Assembly: GCA_949987705.1 (NCBI GenBank)
Contig: CATLJY010000178.1
Coordinates: 62,001 to 126,000, forward strand
DNA: 64,000 nt
DNA from: Thereva unica
Lineage: Eukaryota; Arthropoda; Insecta; Diptera; Therevidae
Reading direction: 5' to 3'
Below are positions 20,361 to 31,580 of this stretch, in pieces; positions within the stretch are counted from its first letter, which is position 1, and the number at the start of each line of letters is the position of its first letter. Under the pieces are notes generated by a model. That model had not been told where the DNA came from, ran no database searches, and was given only the letters and a program-made list of their open reading frames with translations. The position numbers were made by a program, and so were the translations under genes.

Positions 20361-20872
20361 TGTGATGATTTATGGGCCATCTGTTCGTTAAAAAGCTGAA
20401 TCAACGATTGTCGGTAACAACTCTGGTTGTTGTCTGAACTAATGATTTATGTACTACACTAAAATTGGAACGAACGATAATTGAAGACAACTTCAAGCTT
20501 CTTGCCGAAAAGGAAAGAACATACCACTAGGCTCTAGAAAAGGGACGAAGGTTCCAGAAGTTAAATAAAGGTGGATCTGGGATATAAAAACGACTTGCAG
20601 GCGCTGAGTGAGTTAGTTTTTTATTTGAAAGGCGATGAAATTGTTCTAAAGTGAGAACAGTGAAACGTGGTGATTTAAAAGTGAATTAAAAAGCGATAGA
20701 TAGAATTTAATAGTGCCAGTTATTAAATTGAAAGTGATTATAATGAGCTGTAAGAATTGTGTTTGTTATTAAATTGTGTTTTGGTTTGTAATAAATAAGT
20801 TTTTGTGTGGATAATTAAAAAGTATATTCCTTAATTAATCCTACGAATCCGTTAAGCCTTAAAAACGTAACA
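20361..20872 (+). repeat. 3' LTR
   Basis: Starts tgtgatgatttatgggccat straight after the purine run and ends gtaaca. It has the same TATA-like block as the 5' LTR (gatataaaaacgac, at 20581). Confidence 0.9.
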
Positions 20873-21395
20873 ATATTAAACGTTAAATATAATCGCATTA
20901 CAATGCACTTTTTTTTTCTTTGCTCCTTTCAGAAGAACGAAAAAATAAATGATAACTGAATTCACTTTTACCTCCATATTTTTTTTTTTTTTTTGGAAAT
21001 ACAAAGAGAATTTTAAGTTAAAATTAAACATTTCTTGAACCGAATTCATATTTAACTTTCCCTTCTTTATACACATAAAGAAGATTCAAGGTTATTTAAT
21101 TAGTTAATCCAATTTCATGCACATAGTAGAAACTTTACAACTCAAGACAACATAGAAAGTCCTACATTTGAATATTCTTACTCCGGCATAGTTAATTATA
21201 ATATGATTATTATTAATAACTACCCTGGAAGTAAACTCCGAACCCGAATTATATTTAGGATTTAATAAGCCCTAGTGATTGAACATAACGAAAAATATAT
21301 TCCACGCAAGTAGGTGAAATAAACAAATTCCAGCAAAAATAAAAGTAGTCAAAATTTTCGAATTTAAAAAAAATCACAGCAAACTCAATTACTTA
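20873..21395. other. No gene; possible leader of the next element
   Basis: AT-rich sequence with a T13 tract. It may include the lost 5' LTR of the gag-protease remnant that follows, but no matching LTR was found. Confidence 0.4.
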
Positions 21396-22490
21396 GCAAT
21401 GGCCACCGATAAAGATTTTAGGAACCTGCTTTACCAGAAGAACAAAACGAAAGCAACCGCATGGAGGGAACCAGCGGCGACGCAAAGGAAGCGCAGGGAG
21501 AAACTAGCCATGTCATAACAACTTTAAAGTTTCCGCCATTTTGGAACAACAGGCCAAATCTTTGGTTTGTGCAAATCGAAACACAATTTCGGCTCAAACG
21601 GATAACCTTATCACATACCAAATATGAGCACTTGGTATCATCACTGTCATCATACACGATGGAAGTGGTGGCCGACATTTTAATAAATCGGCCAACACAT
21701 AATAGATATGAAGCGCTAAAGAAACACCTTCTGGCGAAATGCACCGATTCAGAAGAACGTAGATTAGACGCCTTACTTCACAAAATAGAATTAGGAGATT
21801 CCAAACCCTCTGAGCTTAACAGACAGATGGAGGCCTTAGCAGGGGTAAAGTCTCGTAAAGAACTCCTTACTAAGAAAATTATGGATCAACAAACTCCCAA
21901 CTACCGCGCAGTCCTGTATCATAGCAATAGAAAACTCACACTCGCAAGAAGAAGTTTTTTCCATAGCCGATCGATACCTCATCCACAAAAATAGCCGAGA
22001 TAAAAACTAGATCAGCAAATAGCATTATCGGACAACTAACTCGCTTGTTTAAGACTCTAACGAGTCGCTTTAGCAGACTCGAAAAAAGACGACAGTATCG
22101 GTCGAGAAGTAACTCACAAAACCCATCTTATGATAGGCGCGATCAGTATCACAAACGCCATCATTCCAAAGAAATTTGTTGGTATCACAAAAAATTTGGA
22201 GGCAAAGCGAAAAAATGTATATTACCCTGCGTATACGACGCATCTTCCAGAAAAAAACGAGATATAGCCACATCGTGCACGGCAGCGATGTTGGGCAAAC
22301 CATCATGTCGTTTATTCGTATTAGACAGATCCACAAACATTCAATTTTTAATCGACACAGGTGGTGATATCTCAATCGTACCCAGAAAATTATTTAAGAA
22401 GTAAGGAGCTAAATCAGACTTTCTAATAATAGCAGCAAATGGCTCACCAATTAGCTCATAGGGTTTCAAAACCATAACCGTCAATATAAC
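21396..22490 (+). pseudogene. Second gypsy-type gag-protease remnant
   Basis: LKFPPFWNNRPNLWFVQIET and FRLKRITLSHTKYEHLVSSL are the capsid signature (LPPFW...P..WF.Q.E..F....I..D.TKY..V...L) of a gypsy clade different from the element at 17.6-20.9 kb. YEALKKHLLAKC and LGDSKPSELNRQM follow. After a shift at about 21970 come CWYHKKFGGKAKKC, a Cys-rich knuckle, and FLIDTGGDISIVP, the protease active site, ending in AANGSPISS. No RT, RNase H or integrase remains. Confidence 0.8.
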
Positions 22491-22719
22491 CGTCGCAAGT
22501 CGTGTGCTCCGCCCGTTGAACGTGCTCCCGCCATAAGTTGTTTATAAGTACACATTACGTTAAATATTGTATTTAAAAAGAAGGAAAGTAGCCAGTAATA
22601 AAGCTACTTCTTAAGCTCTTACTAGGCATCTACATGTAAAAATTTAACTTTTATTTAACCCTTTTAAAGAAGGGAGATTTGGAGTTTTGAATCATTTGGT
22701 TTACAAAAAAGGACGTTTA
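22491..22719 (+). other. Possible 3' LTR-like tail
   Basis: Abrupt change from protease coding to non-coding sequence with a polyadenylation-like aataaa at 22597 and a purine run, agaagggagatttggag, at 22670. It could be the end of the gag-protease element, but no second copy exists in the window to prove it. Confidence 0.3.
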
Positions 22720-23239
22720 GGTTAGGTTGAAATGGCTGCCCCCACCAGAGAGCCCACTTAGGCACGCCATTTGGCCCATTGTGATACCATTCTAGTATTG
22801 GGACATAGTTCAGGCCATTTCAAGCCATTTTGAGCTTTTGATAAAGCGACAGAGTCTAGAGACACCAATATTTCGCAGCTCGCTCAATCCATCAAGGAAA
22901 GGTGAGCCAAGGAAGGTCCCTCTTTTCCTTGCTAGGGCGGGACATGTACAGAGAAGATGGGAGACAGTTTCTTCCTCTTCTTCATTACCACAACTTCTTC
23001 ATAAGTCGTTGTGGGGGAGTCCTAATCTTTTGGCGTGTGGGCCAAAGGGACAGTGACCAGTCAGCACCTTTACCACGTGGCTTATCTCCTTTTTGTTCAA
23101 CTGAACAAGAGATTTTGAACGCTTTGCTTCCAAAGTTGGCCACATTGAATGACGAGTGCGACAAACCGTTGCTGTGGTCCACCTTAGCCCAGCTCGAGCT
23201 AAGCTGATTTTTCTCACAACTAAGTGCATTCCCATTCGG

Positions 23240-23570
23240 GTTAAGTGCGGTGTCCTTTCCACTTCGGTTTCCTGTCTAGCAAGCTCATCTGCCCTACAGT
23301 TTCCCCTAATCCCACTGTGTCCAGGAACCTAACACAGTGTTATATCAAACTGAGTGGCAGTCTCACACAGAGACCTGCGGCAGTTCAGAAGAGTCGTGGA
23401 TGTTGTGACGACAGAATTAAGAGCCTCGCTTGGCTATCCGATAGAATACATATATTCTTAAGAGATATATTATTAATCTTCAACCATTCAAGAGCCTCCC
23501 AGATCGCAGTGACTTCCGCTTGGAAGACGCTGCAGTGGTCGGGTAGACGAAGAGAGGTATTTATATTTGA
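23240..23570 (-). pseudogene. LINE RNase H domain
   Basis: VFQAEVTAIWEALEWLK carries the conserved Glu, ILSDSQA the second acidic residue, and, in a shifted frame, the PGH-SGI-GN and ADELARQ-like words appear near 23270-23330 (CCT GGA CAC AGT GG..). The domain would degrade the RNA strand of the cDNA hybrid. It is interrupted by stops. Confidence 0.65.
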
Positions 23571-23639
23571 TGTCTAGGAAAAAAACTATTCCCAATTTTT
23601 GAGCCATCTGTGAAGATACATAATGACCCAGTTTCCTAT

Positions 23640-24930
23640 CGAGTAAGAGACCTAGAAATTTGGCATCCTTCTTTAAATGCAGTGTTTCATTACAAAGTCT
23701 TAAAGAAGGAAAATTGGGAAGTCTATGCTTCTTTGTAAAGAGCACTACTTCAGTCTTGGCTGGGTTGACGCCTAGACCCTTTGTAGTATCCCAATGAGAA
23801 AGAGTATCCAATGCTTATTGCATTATATCTCTTATTGTTGAGATGTACTTGCCGGTCACCACCAGCACAATATCATCAGCATAGGCCACCGTGGTGCACC
23901 CAGACTCTTTTAGAGTTATCAGTACTTCATTGACTGTCATATTCCAAAGGAGCGGCGATAAGACCCGACCTTGTGGTGTGCCTCTTATAACCCGCCTGAC
24001 TTCTTCCGAAAGCCCTAGGCTAGGCTTTATGATCCTGCACTCCAGCAGCTGATCAATAAAGGACCTGGAGCACCCATCAACATTCAGGCGCTGGAGTGCC
24101 CTCATGACCGCAGAAGGTTCAACATTGTTGAACGCACCTTCACCGCAGCTAACGTGAATTCCTTGAATTCAAGGGATCTTTCGATGACCGCTACTAAAGA
24201 GTAGAGAGCAGTGTCTACTGATTTACCTTTCGTGTAGGCATACTGCGAGGGAGAAAGCAGTTTTTTATCAATGCTTTGCTTAACATGGATCTCCACAAGT
24301 CTTTCTAGTATCTTGAGGAGAAAGGAAGTGAGACATATAGGTCTCAAGTCTTTTGGATTGTGGTAGGAGATTTTACCCGCTTTTGGAGTGAAAGCCACCT
24401 TCGCTACTCTCCAGGATGTTGGATTGTAGCTTAGGCTAAGGGAGCTCCTATAGATCGCTGCGAGCCAATTCAGAATTAGGTCACTGACTTCCTGAATTTC
24501 GATGGGATAAATTCCGTCTGGTCCAGGTGTTTTATAAGGCATGAAACTAGAAGGTTTGGACCAAGGTTTGTTGGAGCACAGGAGTAAATCCCTGTTTATC
24601 AATCTGCCAATGGTGCCTAAATTATGTGCACTAGCTGGGCCCTCAAAACCTATTTCTGCAGATGCAGCAAGAGATGTTGAGCCAGGAAAGTGAGTATCGA
24701 GTAGGAGTTTCAATGACTCCTGACTGCTTGCGGTCCATGTACCGTCTGCTTGTTGGAGCAGTTCTTGGCACATTGGGCTTTTCGAGAGAACCTTTCTCAT
24801 TCTTGCGGCATCTGAAAAACCTTCTACTGTCGCACAAAAGGTATTCCAGGATTTCCTTTTTGACTTTCGTAGTTCATATTTGAACTCCCTGAGACGACCT
24901 TTGTAGTTGTCCCAGTCCGAAGCCAAGTTA
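23640..24930 (-). pseudogene. LINE reverse transcriptase
   Basis: PYKTPGPDGIYPIEIQEVSD, PTSWRVAKVAFTPKAGK, LRPICLTSFLLKILERLVE and SPSQYAYTKGKSVDTAL mark RT blocks 0-3. A frameshift plus small deletion removes the FLDIEGAFN-type block with the first catalytic Asp. The next frame has IRGTPQGRVLSPLLWNMTVN and VAYADDIVLVV, the YADD active site at about 23868-23895. Then GLGVNPAKTEVVLF and LKKDAKFLGLLLDRKL. Confidence 0.85.
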
Positions 24931-25219
24931 GACCATTTGGACTTATTGAAGGCCTTTCTGCTTTCAGACCTTAGTCTGAGAAGTCTGCTGTTTCACCAAG
25001 GGGGTTTGGTTTTACCCCCATATTTCCTAGTGGGACAGGCTGCTTCTAATCCGTTATGCAGGAGGTTGCTGAGATTTATCTCTTGATGTTCGAGATCTTC
25101 AGCATTCCAAGGAACATCCTCAGGGAGGGATCTTTCAACTACTTGTCTGTATATGGCCCAGTCTGTGTTCCGGACATTCCTGTAACCAGGGGCCTTCTTC
25201 ACAATTGAGCACATATTGA

Positions 25220-25865
25220 CATTAAAGAGGATGACTCTGTGGTCAGAAAAGGAGTGTTCACTGGATACTCTCCAGTTTTCCATAGGGTTGAGCAGGTCTG
25301 GAGAAGCAAGAGTAATATCCAAGACTTCTTGTCTTACCCTTGTGATGAACGTAGGTTCATTTCCCCTATTCCATAGCAAGAGATTATGTTGAAGTAATAA
25401 ATCAAAAAGCATCTCACCTCAGAGCTGCCCCAAACGGTGTTGGAGCATTCGCATCACATCCTACAATGAGGCTGGCTCCATGACTAGCCGCTTCTTTCGC
25501 CGCAACAAAGAGACTGGAGCTGTCCAAATTTCCCTCGTATGGTAGGTAGACAGATCCAATCCACGTAGCCCTACCGCCTTTTCTGTTGTCCGAGCAGGCC
25601 AGTACATTATCAGCGTTGCTAAACTTAGGCAACATAAAAGCGTTAAGGTCATTTTTAACAATTAAACAGGTTCTTGGCTTACCTCCCCCATTTCTGGGAT
25701 ACAGCAACCTGTATTTAGGAGTTCTGATTCCGCATACAAGGCCCCGGACAATCTAAGGCTCTTGTACCAGGACGACATCTATATCAGCCTTAGAAAGGCG
25801 TAAGCATAGGCTGGCGGATGCAGCCTTGCTGTGATGGAGATTAATCTGCGCTACTCTCAACATCG
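25220..25865 (-). pseudogene. LINE APE-type endonuclease
   Basis: RVAQINLHHSKAASASL opens the domain, then VVLVQEP followed by TAG where the catalytic Glu-Pro is usually followed by Trp. Later RATWIGSVYLPYEG, then LIVGCDANAP, the strand that carries Asp-x-Asn; a shift at about 25413 leads to EPTFITRVRQEVLDITLASP and SEHSFSDHRVILF, where SDH is the catalytic Asp-His. The domain nicks the target DNA to prime reverse transcription. Confidence 0.8.
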
Positions 25866-26482
25866 TGGTTGGGAGTAGTGGGATCAATCTCGATCACCGT
25901 TGGCTAAAGTATCTACCTTCGGATTGGCCTCCAAACGAATTTGATAAACACAATGTTGCTGTAGTTACTTCTTTAACGATTGAAGTAGACCACCGCCACA
26001 AATTATTTACTTCAGATGAACCGCTTCTACAATTTCAAAATTACAGTAGATGGAGGAAGCTTTTGAGGATCATAGCTTATTGCCTACGCTTTATAGATTA
26101 TGCGAAAGGGAGATGTCGCTTCAAGTGTGATCATATGAAGAGACATTGCATGGTGGTGTGAATTTGGTACTTTCGCTTGTAAGAGATTTTGGATTCCCAA
26201 AAGTCGCCAGTTGATAAAGGCGACAATAAAACGTTGTAGTGTTTGCCGGCTGATTCAGACGAGACCTATGGCTCAGCCCTTCGCACCGTTACCGCGAGAA
26301 AGAATGTTGACATCACATCCCTTTGAAACCACAGGTATAGACTTTGCTGGACCCTTGTACACAAAAAAGAACGACGTGCAGGATGATGTTACTAAAAAGG
26401 TGTACATAATGCTGTTCACCTGTGCCATTGTGAGAGCGATTCACTTGGAACTCGTCTCGTATATATATATATATATATATAT

Positions 26483-26544
<62 letters not shown>

Positions 26545-27150
26545 CGAATATGCGCGCACCTTCAAGCGAGCAGCAAAGGAGACGGGTGCTTTGCAAACTT
26601 TATTGAATGATGAGAATTTCCAAAATTTAAGTTGCTATCAGAAAATCAACACTTAACGACGATGAACTGAACACATTATTAGCTGAAACTGAAAGCATCA
26701 TTAATTCCAGACCGTTAACCTATGTATCGGATGATCCTTTAGATCTAGCGCCTTTTACACCGATGCATTTTTTGAATGGCACACACTCTACTATCCTTTT
26801 GCCTGCTGCAGCTGGCCCAACTCAACCGTCCAAGGGCAAATACGACAACTTTGGGTCGATCGATGCAAATTTAGCGACTTCACCTGGAAACGATGGAGGT
26901 TAGATTATTTACAGCAACTGCGGTCCTTACACCATAATAAAAGTGGATTTTCCGCTCTCATCAAGCCCGGTGATGTCGTCCAAGTCTACGATGTTACTTC
27001 ACCAAGACTCTTTTGGAAGTTGGCGGTAGCAGCAACGATATTTCCAGGAAGAAATGGCAAGGTACGAGCCTGCGAGGTTCGCTTCTCCAATGGATCTATA
27101 TAACGAAGACCCGTCCACATGTTGTATCCTGTTGAAACTTTTTAGAAAAG
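25866..27150 (+). pseudogene. BEL/Pao integrase region
   Basis: LDHRWLKYLPSDWPPNEF matches the segment between RNase H and integrase in BEL/Pao pol. After shifts comes IKRCSVCRLIQTRPMAQPF, the zinc-binding end, and PFETTGIDFAGPLYTKK with the first catalytic Asp, then KVYIMLFTCAIVRAIHLELV. The frame is cut by an (AT)n tract at 26459-26542 and resumes with EYARTFKRAAKETGAL, LAETESIINSRPLTYVSDDP and APFTPMHFLNG. The C-terminal RLDYLQQLRSL, KPGDVVQVYD and GKVRACEVRFSNGS complete it to about 27120. Confidence 0.85.
26459..26542. repeat. (AT)n microsatellite inside the integrase
   Basis: About 42 AT units with a single G interruption. It replaces the integrase segment between the HLE and TFKRAAKE motifs, where the second catalytic Asp should be. 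Confidence 0.95.
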
Positions 27151-27179
27151 TCGTTTATATTTTTTTCGCGCCGGAGGAT

Positions 27180-27414
27180 TTTGAAAATATTCACGAAGAA
27201 AAATCTTTCCTATAAGAAGCACCGCTTCTTCTTCTACCCGGCTTTTCAAAGTTCTCTCTATAAAATCATTGAAGGTCAGTTGAAATATATCCGATTACGG
27301 ACCGATTACGACATTACTTAATATTTGTCAACTTGTTTACCGAAGCCTTAAAATTAAATTATTGAACGTTAAAAAAGACTTTTTATTCTTAATTACCTTT
27401 TACCTTTTTTTACA
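27180..27414 (+). repeat. Candidate BEL 3' LTR
   Basis: Follows the end of the integrase frame by about 50 bases. A purine-rich gccggaggatt precedes tgaaaat, there is a TATA-like ctataaaatc at 27257, and the stretch could end in ...ttttaca. Only one copy exists in the window, so the limits are a guess. Confidence 0.3.
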
Positions 27415-28565
27415 GTCACCTTTTGGAACTATCATATTTCGGACGATACTATAAAAATGCCGATATGTATTTATATCCACTACACTAAAACCTCAGCCAA
27501 CACCATGAATTCATTAAATTCAACAACACGACACGGCACCACTATTGATGCTGTATTTACAACGTTAACACCGTTATCATCATATTGAATTTATGAAATA
27601 TACGAAAGTTCTTAAACCCAGGTTAAGTATAAAAATTGATAGCATTATACTAATCGTAATATACTTACTAAATTTTTTTTTAAATTTGCTTCCAACAATT
27701 ATTAAACTATTGAATCATTGAGGATAATTGTTCAAAGATAAATGTATTAGATTGTTGTAATCTAGATTTATTATACTTGCATTACTTAATGCTTGTATTT
27801 TTTAATAAAATTTTTACCCCAGTGTCAGGCTCGCGCCGTGGACTTAAAATATTATTGCATGAGAGTTTTCTACGATTTATTAAAACATTGCTGCTGCTCT
27901 GTGTTAGCCCTTACTTGGATAGAGAGGTGAGCATAAGTTCACTGTTATGTACAGATATATTCGTAGCCATATTGTAATATCCCCACTCGTTGTGGGAATT
28001 GTTATCCACAATAATGCGATATCGCAAGTGTTTGTTGCTTGTTGGCAATAAAAGGAATTCATCATGAATATGTATTCTAAGGGCTCGCTCATAGCTATGA
28101 GTATTTTTGAGATAGGGGGTATTATTGGATGCCTACAGGGTTAGCGGCCGAGTTTAATACTATTAAAGTATTACAGGATAATGCTAAGTGGCTTTAAGTC
28201 TTGAGGGGATATTCCTTTTACTCTAGAAGGGATGTTCTATTATGTTTGGCCTCTAAAGACATTGAAAAGTACATTCGCATTGGGGAACTTGAGTAGTACT
28301 TGAATGAAAACTAATGAAATCAAACCTACACAACGTGTGCATTTATTTGCCATACTATATATGAATATATAAATTTTGTTAAAGGGAAGTGATAGAGTGT
28401 TAGAATAAATTATAGCCATATCCTGTGGGCGTTAAGAGGATGTATGAAAACGATTGACAGATTCGTAAATTCGTTACTTTTCCCTTTCGATTCTATAAAA
28501 AATTGTTGAATAATTAAAAAAACGAAAGAAAAAAAAACACGACTTGTGACAAAAAAGAATTAAAG
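27415..28565. other. No recognised gene, 1.15 kb
   Basis: AT-rich, with only short open frames. No inverted-repeat ends were found here. It forms the left flank of the nested cluster. Confidence 0.5.
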
Positions 28566-29175
28566 AGTCAAAACCAAGTTTTAAGTACTTATGGAGTAAA
28601 CTACACTATCCGTCACTTTTCCATCACATCGGCCTTGAAACTGTTTTTTTAGGCAAGGGGTCACCGCCCAGCTAGCACAGATTTAAATTTGTAACAAATT
28701 TATGTTACAATTATGTCGAAATGGAGTTTTTTTAAACAAATGTCGTCACATGTAAATTATATTATTGCTTCGAATTAGCAATTTGCAACAAATCATGCTG
28801 TTCAGTTACACTATAGTTTTAATTTTGTTACGGGAAAATGCACTTGTTGTAAAATGGTTCCATAAAAGTTGCAAAAAATATGTAATATTTAAACTAAATT
28901 AAAGTTATTAAAACATTTTCTTTTGTAGCATATTTCAAAATTGTTGTTATATTGTAACTGTCACAAATAGAGTAACTAGTTAGTAACCTTAAAGTGACTA
29001 AGGGCCTATGTGAATTCAGTGACTAAAATTTAGTGTCGATAATACAGTATTTAGTCTTTTAGCGAGGAGACTAAATTGTTTGACAGATGACTAAATTGTT
29101 GTTTGAAAAAAATAACAAGAAATTTTTTTTGGGAAAAATAACGAGTTTGTTTGAAAAAAATAACAACGGAAAAAA

Positions 29176-29774
29176 TGGACAACGAAAGACGGAAATATTC
29201 TACAAGATGTGAGTATTCAAATATATTTGGTATACATTGCTTAATATTATCATATTATTTATTTGAAAATATATTGAAAATATATCCATTTATAGGGAAT
29301 GAATAAGAAACCAAAAAATTTATACATGCACGCTTCAAGAACGAGAAACTGTTCACGAGAAAGCAATTTGATTTACAAAACGCATGGATGTATGTATGTA
29401 GACACATGAACGGATTAGTATCTATAAAATTTTAATGTATTATTTTTATAATAAATTATTCAATTTCTCTTAATTGCATAGAACTGTTGGAAGAGATTGT
29501 AACGTGAACATACATTGGAAAAATTTGAGAAAAAAATGGGTGAATATAATGGACAAATATAAAGTTTGTAATTCTTTATTTGCGTAATGATGTGCATAGT
29601 ATTAATATTAATCCGCCATTAATGATAAATAGCGGCACGGTAATTATTAATGAGGAAACCACATCAACGCCAACACCAACGCTATCTGCCTCAACTTCAT
29701 CTTCTGAAACGGCCACAAGGAAAAAAGAAAACATGAAGAAATTGACGAAGAGGATAATAAAACCCAGAAAATAA
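29176..29774 (+). pseudogene. Harbinger Myb/SANT-like accessory protein remnant
   Basis: An ATG at 29176 starts MDNERRKYSTR, followed by a possible splice donor gtgagt. A later exon gives NVNIHWKNLRKKWVNIMDKY, the third helix region of a Myb/MADF-type DNA-binding domain. A Ser/Thr-rich stretch (TSTPTPTLSASTSSSETA) and a basic tail ending at 29774 follow. In known Harbinger elements this protein binds the transposase and DNA. The exons between are decayed. Confidence 0.55.
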
Positions 29775-30078
29775 TGAGGAAGTCGGCGAAAGCTTTTTTA
29801 TCCTTTATGAAAAAACATTTTGATATTAATGTCTCCTCATCAGATGAGGATTTATACTAATTATAATACATACTGCAATGTATAAACTCTAAGAAAAAGT
29901 TATAAGCCCAAAATCGCGATTTTGTGGATACGCCCTTCTGGCAGGAAACCCTCGATATGTTTGTCGTTTTAAAAGTGTCGTTAATCTTCTCGACGCCAAA
30001 GTTGGTTAAATGCATATTTTTCATTTTAAAATATTTTTATTGTTATTACCTTAAATATAAATAAATATTACGCAGATC

Positions 30079-31018
30079 TTAATCGATTAGCTCATTGTTG
30101 AACGAGTGAGTCTCTAAAACAAGGGCTTCATTATCATCATCACCCACACCATCGGTTTCATGATTTTCCATTTCAGAAATTTCTTCCAGGTCTTCCTCAT
30201 CGAACGAATCTCTAAGACAAATGTTGTGCATCACACAACATGCAGCTATTGTTTTGATGCAGTTTTCAATTTTCAGCTCCAAAGTTTTTTTAAAAATGGC
30301 CCGCCATCGTCCTTACATTAAACCAAAAGCCGCTTCTATCATACTTCCAGCTTTACTGTGGACAAGGTTGAAACGTTGTTGATGGCAGGAAAGATTCTGT
30401 CTTCCTCTTTTATAAGGTGTAATAATAGGAACAGGCTGCAAGCTACATTTATAACCACTGTCTCCTAGAAGAAAATATCCTGCATCTGGGAATACAGGAC
30501 GTTTGTAGAGTTCACTATTCCTTAAAACCCTTTGATCGTGAACTGAACCTGGCTAGCCAATGCAAATACTAATAAATTTTCCAGTACTATCGCATACTGC
30601 TTGAAGCTGGATTGTATAGTCTAATTTTCTATTAATATACTGGTTTCTTAATTTGACGGGAACGGATATTTTTACGTGAGTACCGTCTATAGCTCCTACT
30701 GCATTTGAAAATATGGTGGTTCTACCTCTTTGATTAAATCCTTCACCAATGCGTGCAAATTCAAACTTCGCAAACAAATCTAATTGTCGATGTACAATGG
30801 TTGAGACTGTGTATCGAGAAATATCGAAAGAAGCAGCAGTAACTCTATAGCTTGCGCCGCAAGCTAACCAGTACAGAAACACCACTAGCTCGAATCGAAC
30901 AACCATGTCTTTTCTTGGGTATTAGAATTTCTAATTAATCAAGAGCTTCTGAAGAAATTCGTAGATGCTTCCTGATAATAGACTCATCTTTGAGAATCAC
31001 TCCTCTGTAAATAGCAGA
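30079..31018 (-). pseudogene. Harbinger DDE transposase (HARBI1-like), broken
   Basis: The upstream exon begins at 35691 after a good acceptor (tgtattgcag) and runs LQPKLYCQLGYDS, is cut by the hAT element, and resumes at 31018 as AIYRGVILKDESIIRKHLRI. After a shift: VFLYWLACGASYRVTAASFD and ISRYTVSTIVHR, the helix-turn-helix. GAIDGTHVKISVP holds the first catalytic Asp and LLGDSGYK the second; MIEAAFGLM provides the Glu. A TAG replaces the Trp of the G-W-PGS motif and a TAA follows FGLM. The end reads AACCVMHNICL plus an acidic tail. Confidence 0.88.
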
Positions 31019-31580
31019 GTCGTAGCTAGGGATTGCAATACCGGTATCCGGTATACCGGTATTTGAGATGAAATAATAAAATAATAATACCGGTATTCAT
31101 CCCGTTCAATACCGGCATTGACGGTATTGAAAAAAAATTTTTATTCAAATAATTTGTTTAATTTCTTAAAAAATTTGAAATCATTATCTATGAAAAAATA
31201 TTTCGCATGAATTTAAAAAAAAAATCGTTAAATTTTGAATTTTTCACCAAAATAATATTGTAGTAGGCATAGTGAGGGAGTAACTATAGCATAGCAAACA
31301 TTTAAGAATATTTCATTTTTACGAAGCGTAGTATAACGCCATTTTATTTGATATTATTCCAAGTTCCAAGCTTGTTAACATCAGAGTTTTTAAGTGTTTT
31401 TTGTGCTTCTCATTTAAACGGGTTGATATAAATACTTAATAAATCATTTTCAAGAACTAAATTAAATAATTTTGAATACGTGAAGTAAAATAATTATTAT
31501 CAATAAGGTAAGATTTAAGAAATTAATTTTTTCTGTTTAGTATGTAGAAAACTAAAACTTTTTTCAGTTCCATTATGGAT

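Larger units (their letters stand above)
17569..20872 (+). mobile_element. Gypsy-like LTR retrotransposon, internally deleted
   Basis: Two LTRs (17569-18072 and 20361-20872) bracket a 2.3-kb interior with gag, zinc knuckle, aspartic protease, integrase zinc-binding domain and integrase C-terminus in order, but with no reverse transcriptase, RNase H or integrase core. The LTRs begin TGTGATGATT (3' copy) and end ACA. A primer-binding-like site attggcgtcagaagtggg follows the 5' LTR and a purine run, agaagggggcaa, precedes the 3' LTR. Such an element could move only with help. No clear target duplication was found. Confidence 0.9.
22720..25865 (-). mobile_element. LINE with endonuclease, RT and RNase H
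   Basis: Transcribed leftwards. In order along the minus strand: APE-type endonuclease (25865 to about 25220), linker, reverse transcriptase (about 24930 to 23640), RNase H (about 23560 to 23250) and a decayed 3' region to 22720. RT plus a downstream RNase H places it in the I/R1/LOA group, and the KAGK..Y..PKDLRPICLTSF wording suits LOA-like elements. ORF1 and the 5' end are absent, as in 5'-truncated insertions. Stops and shifts break the frame at least six times. Confidence 0.85.

Noticed and set aside
26211..26606. A 131-codon frame running through the AT microsatellite as one protein
   Set aside because: The Ile-Tyr run is a translated (AT)n tract that breaks the BEL integrase.
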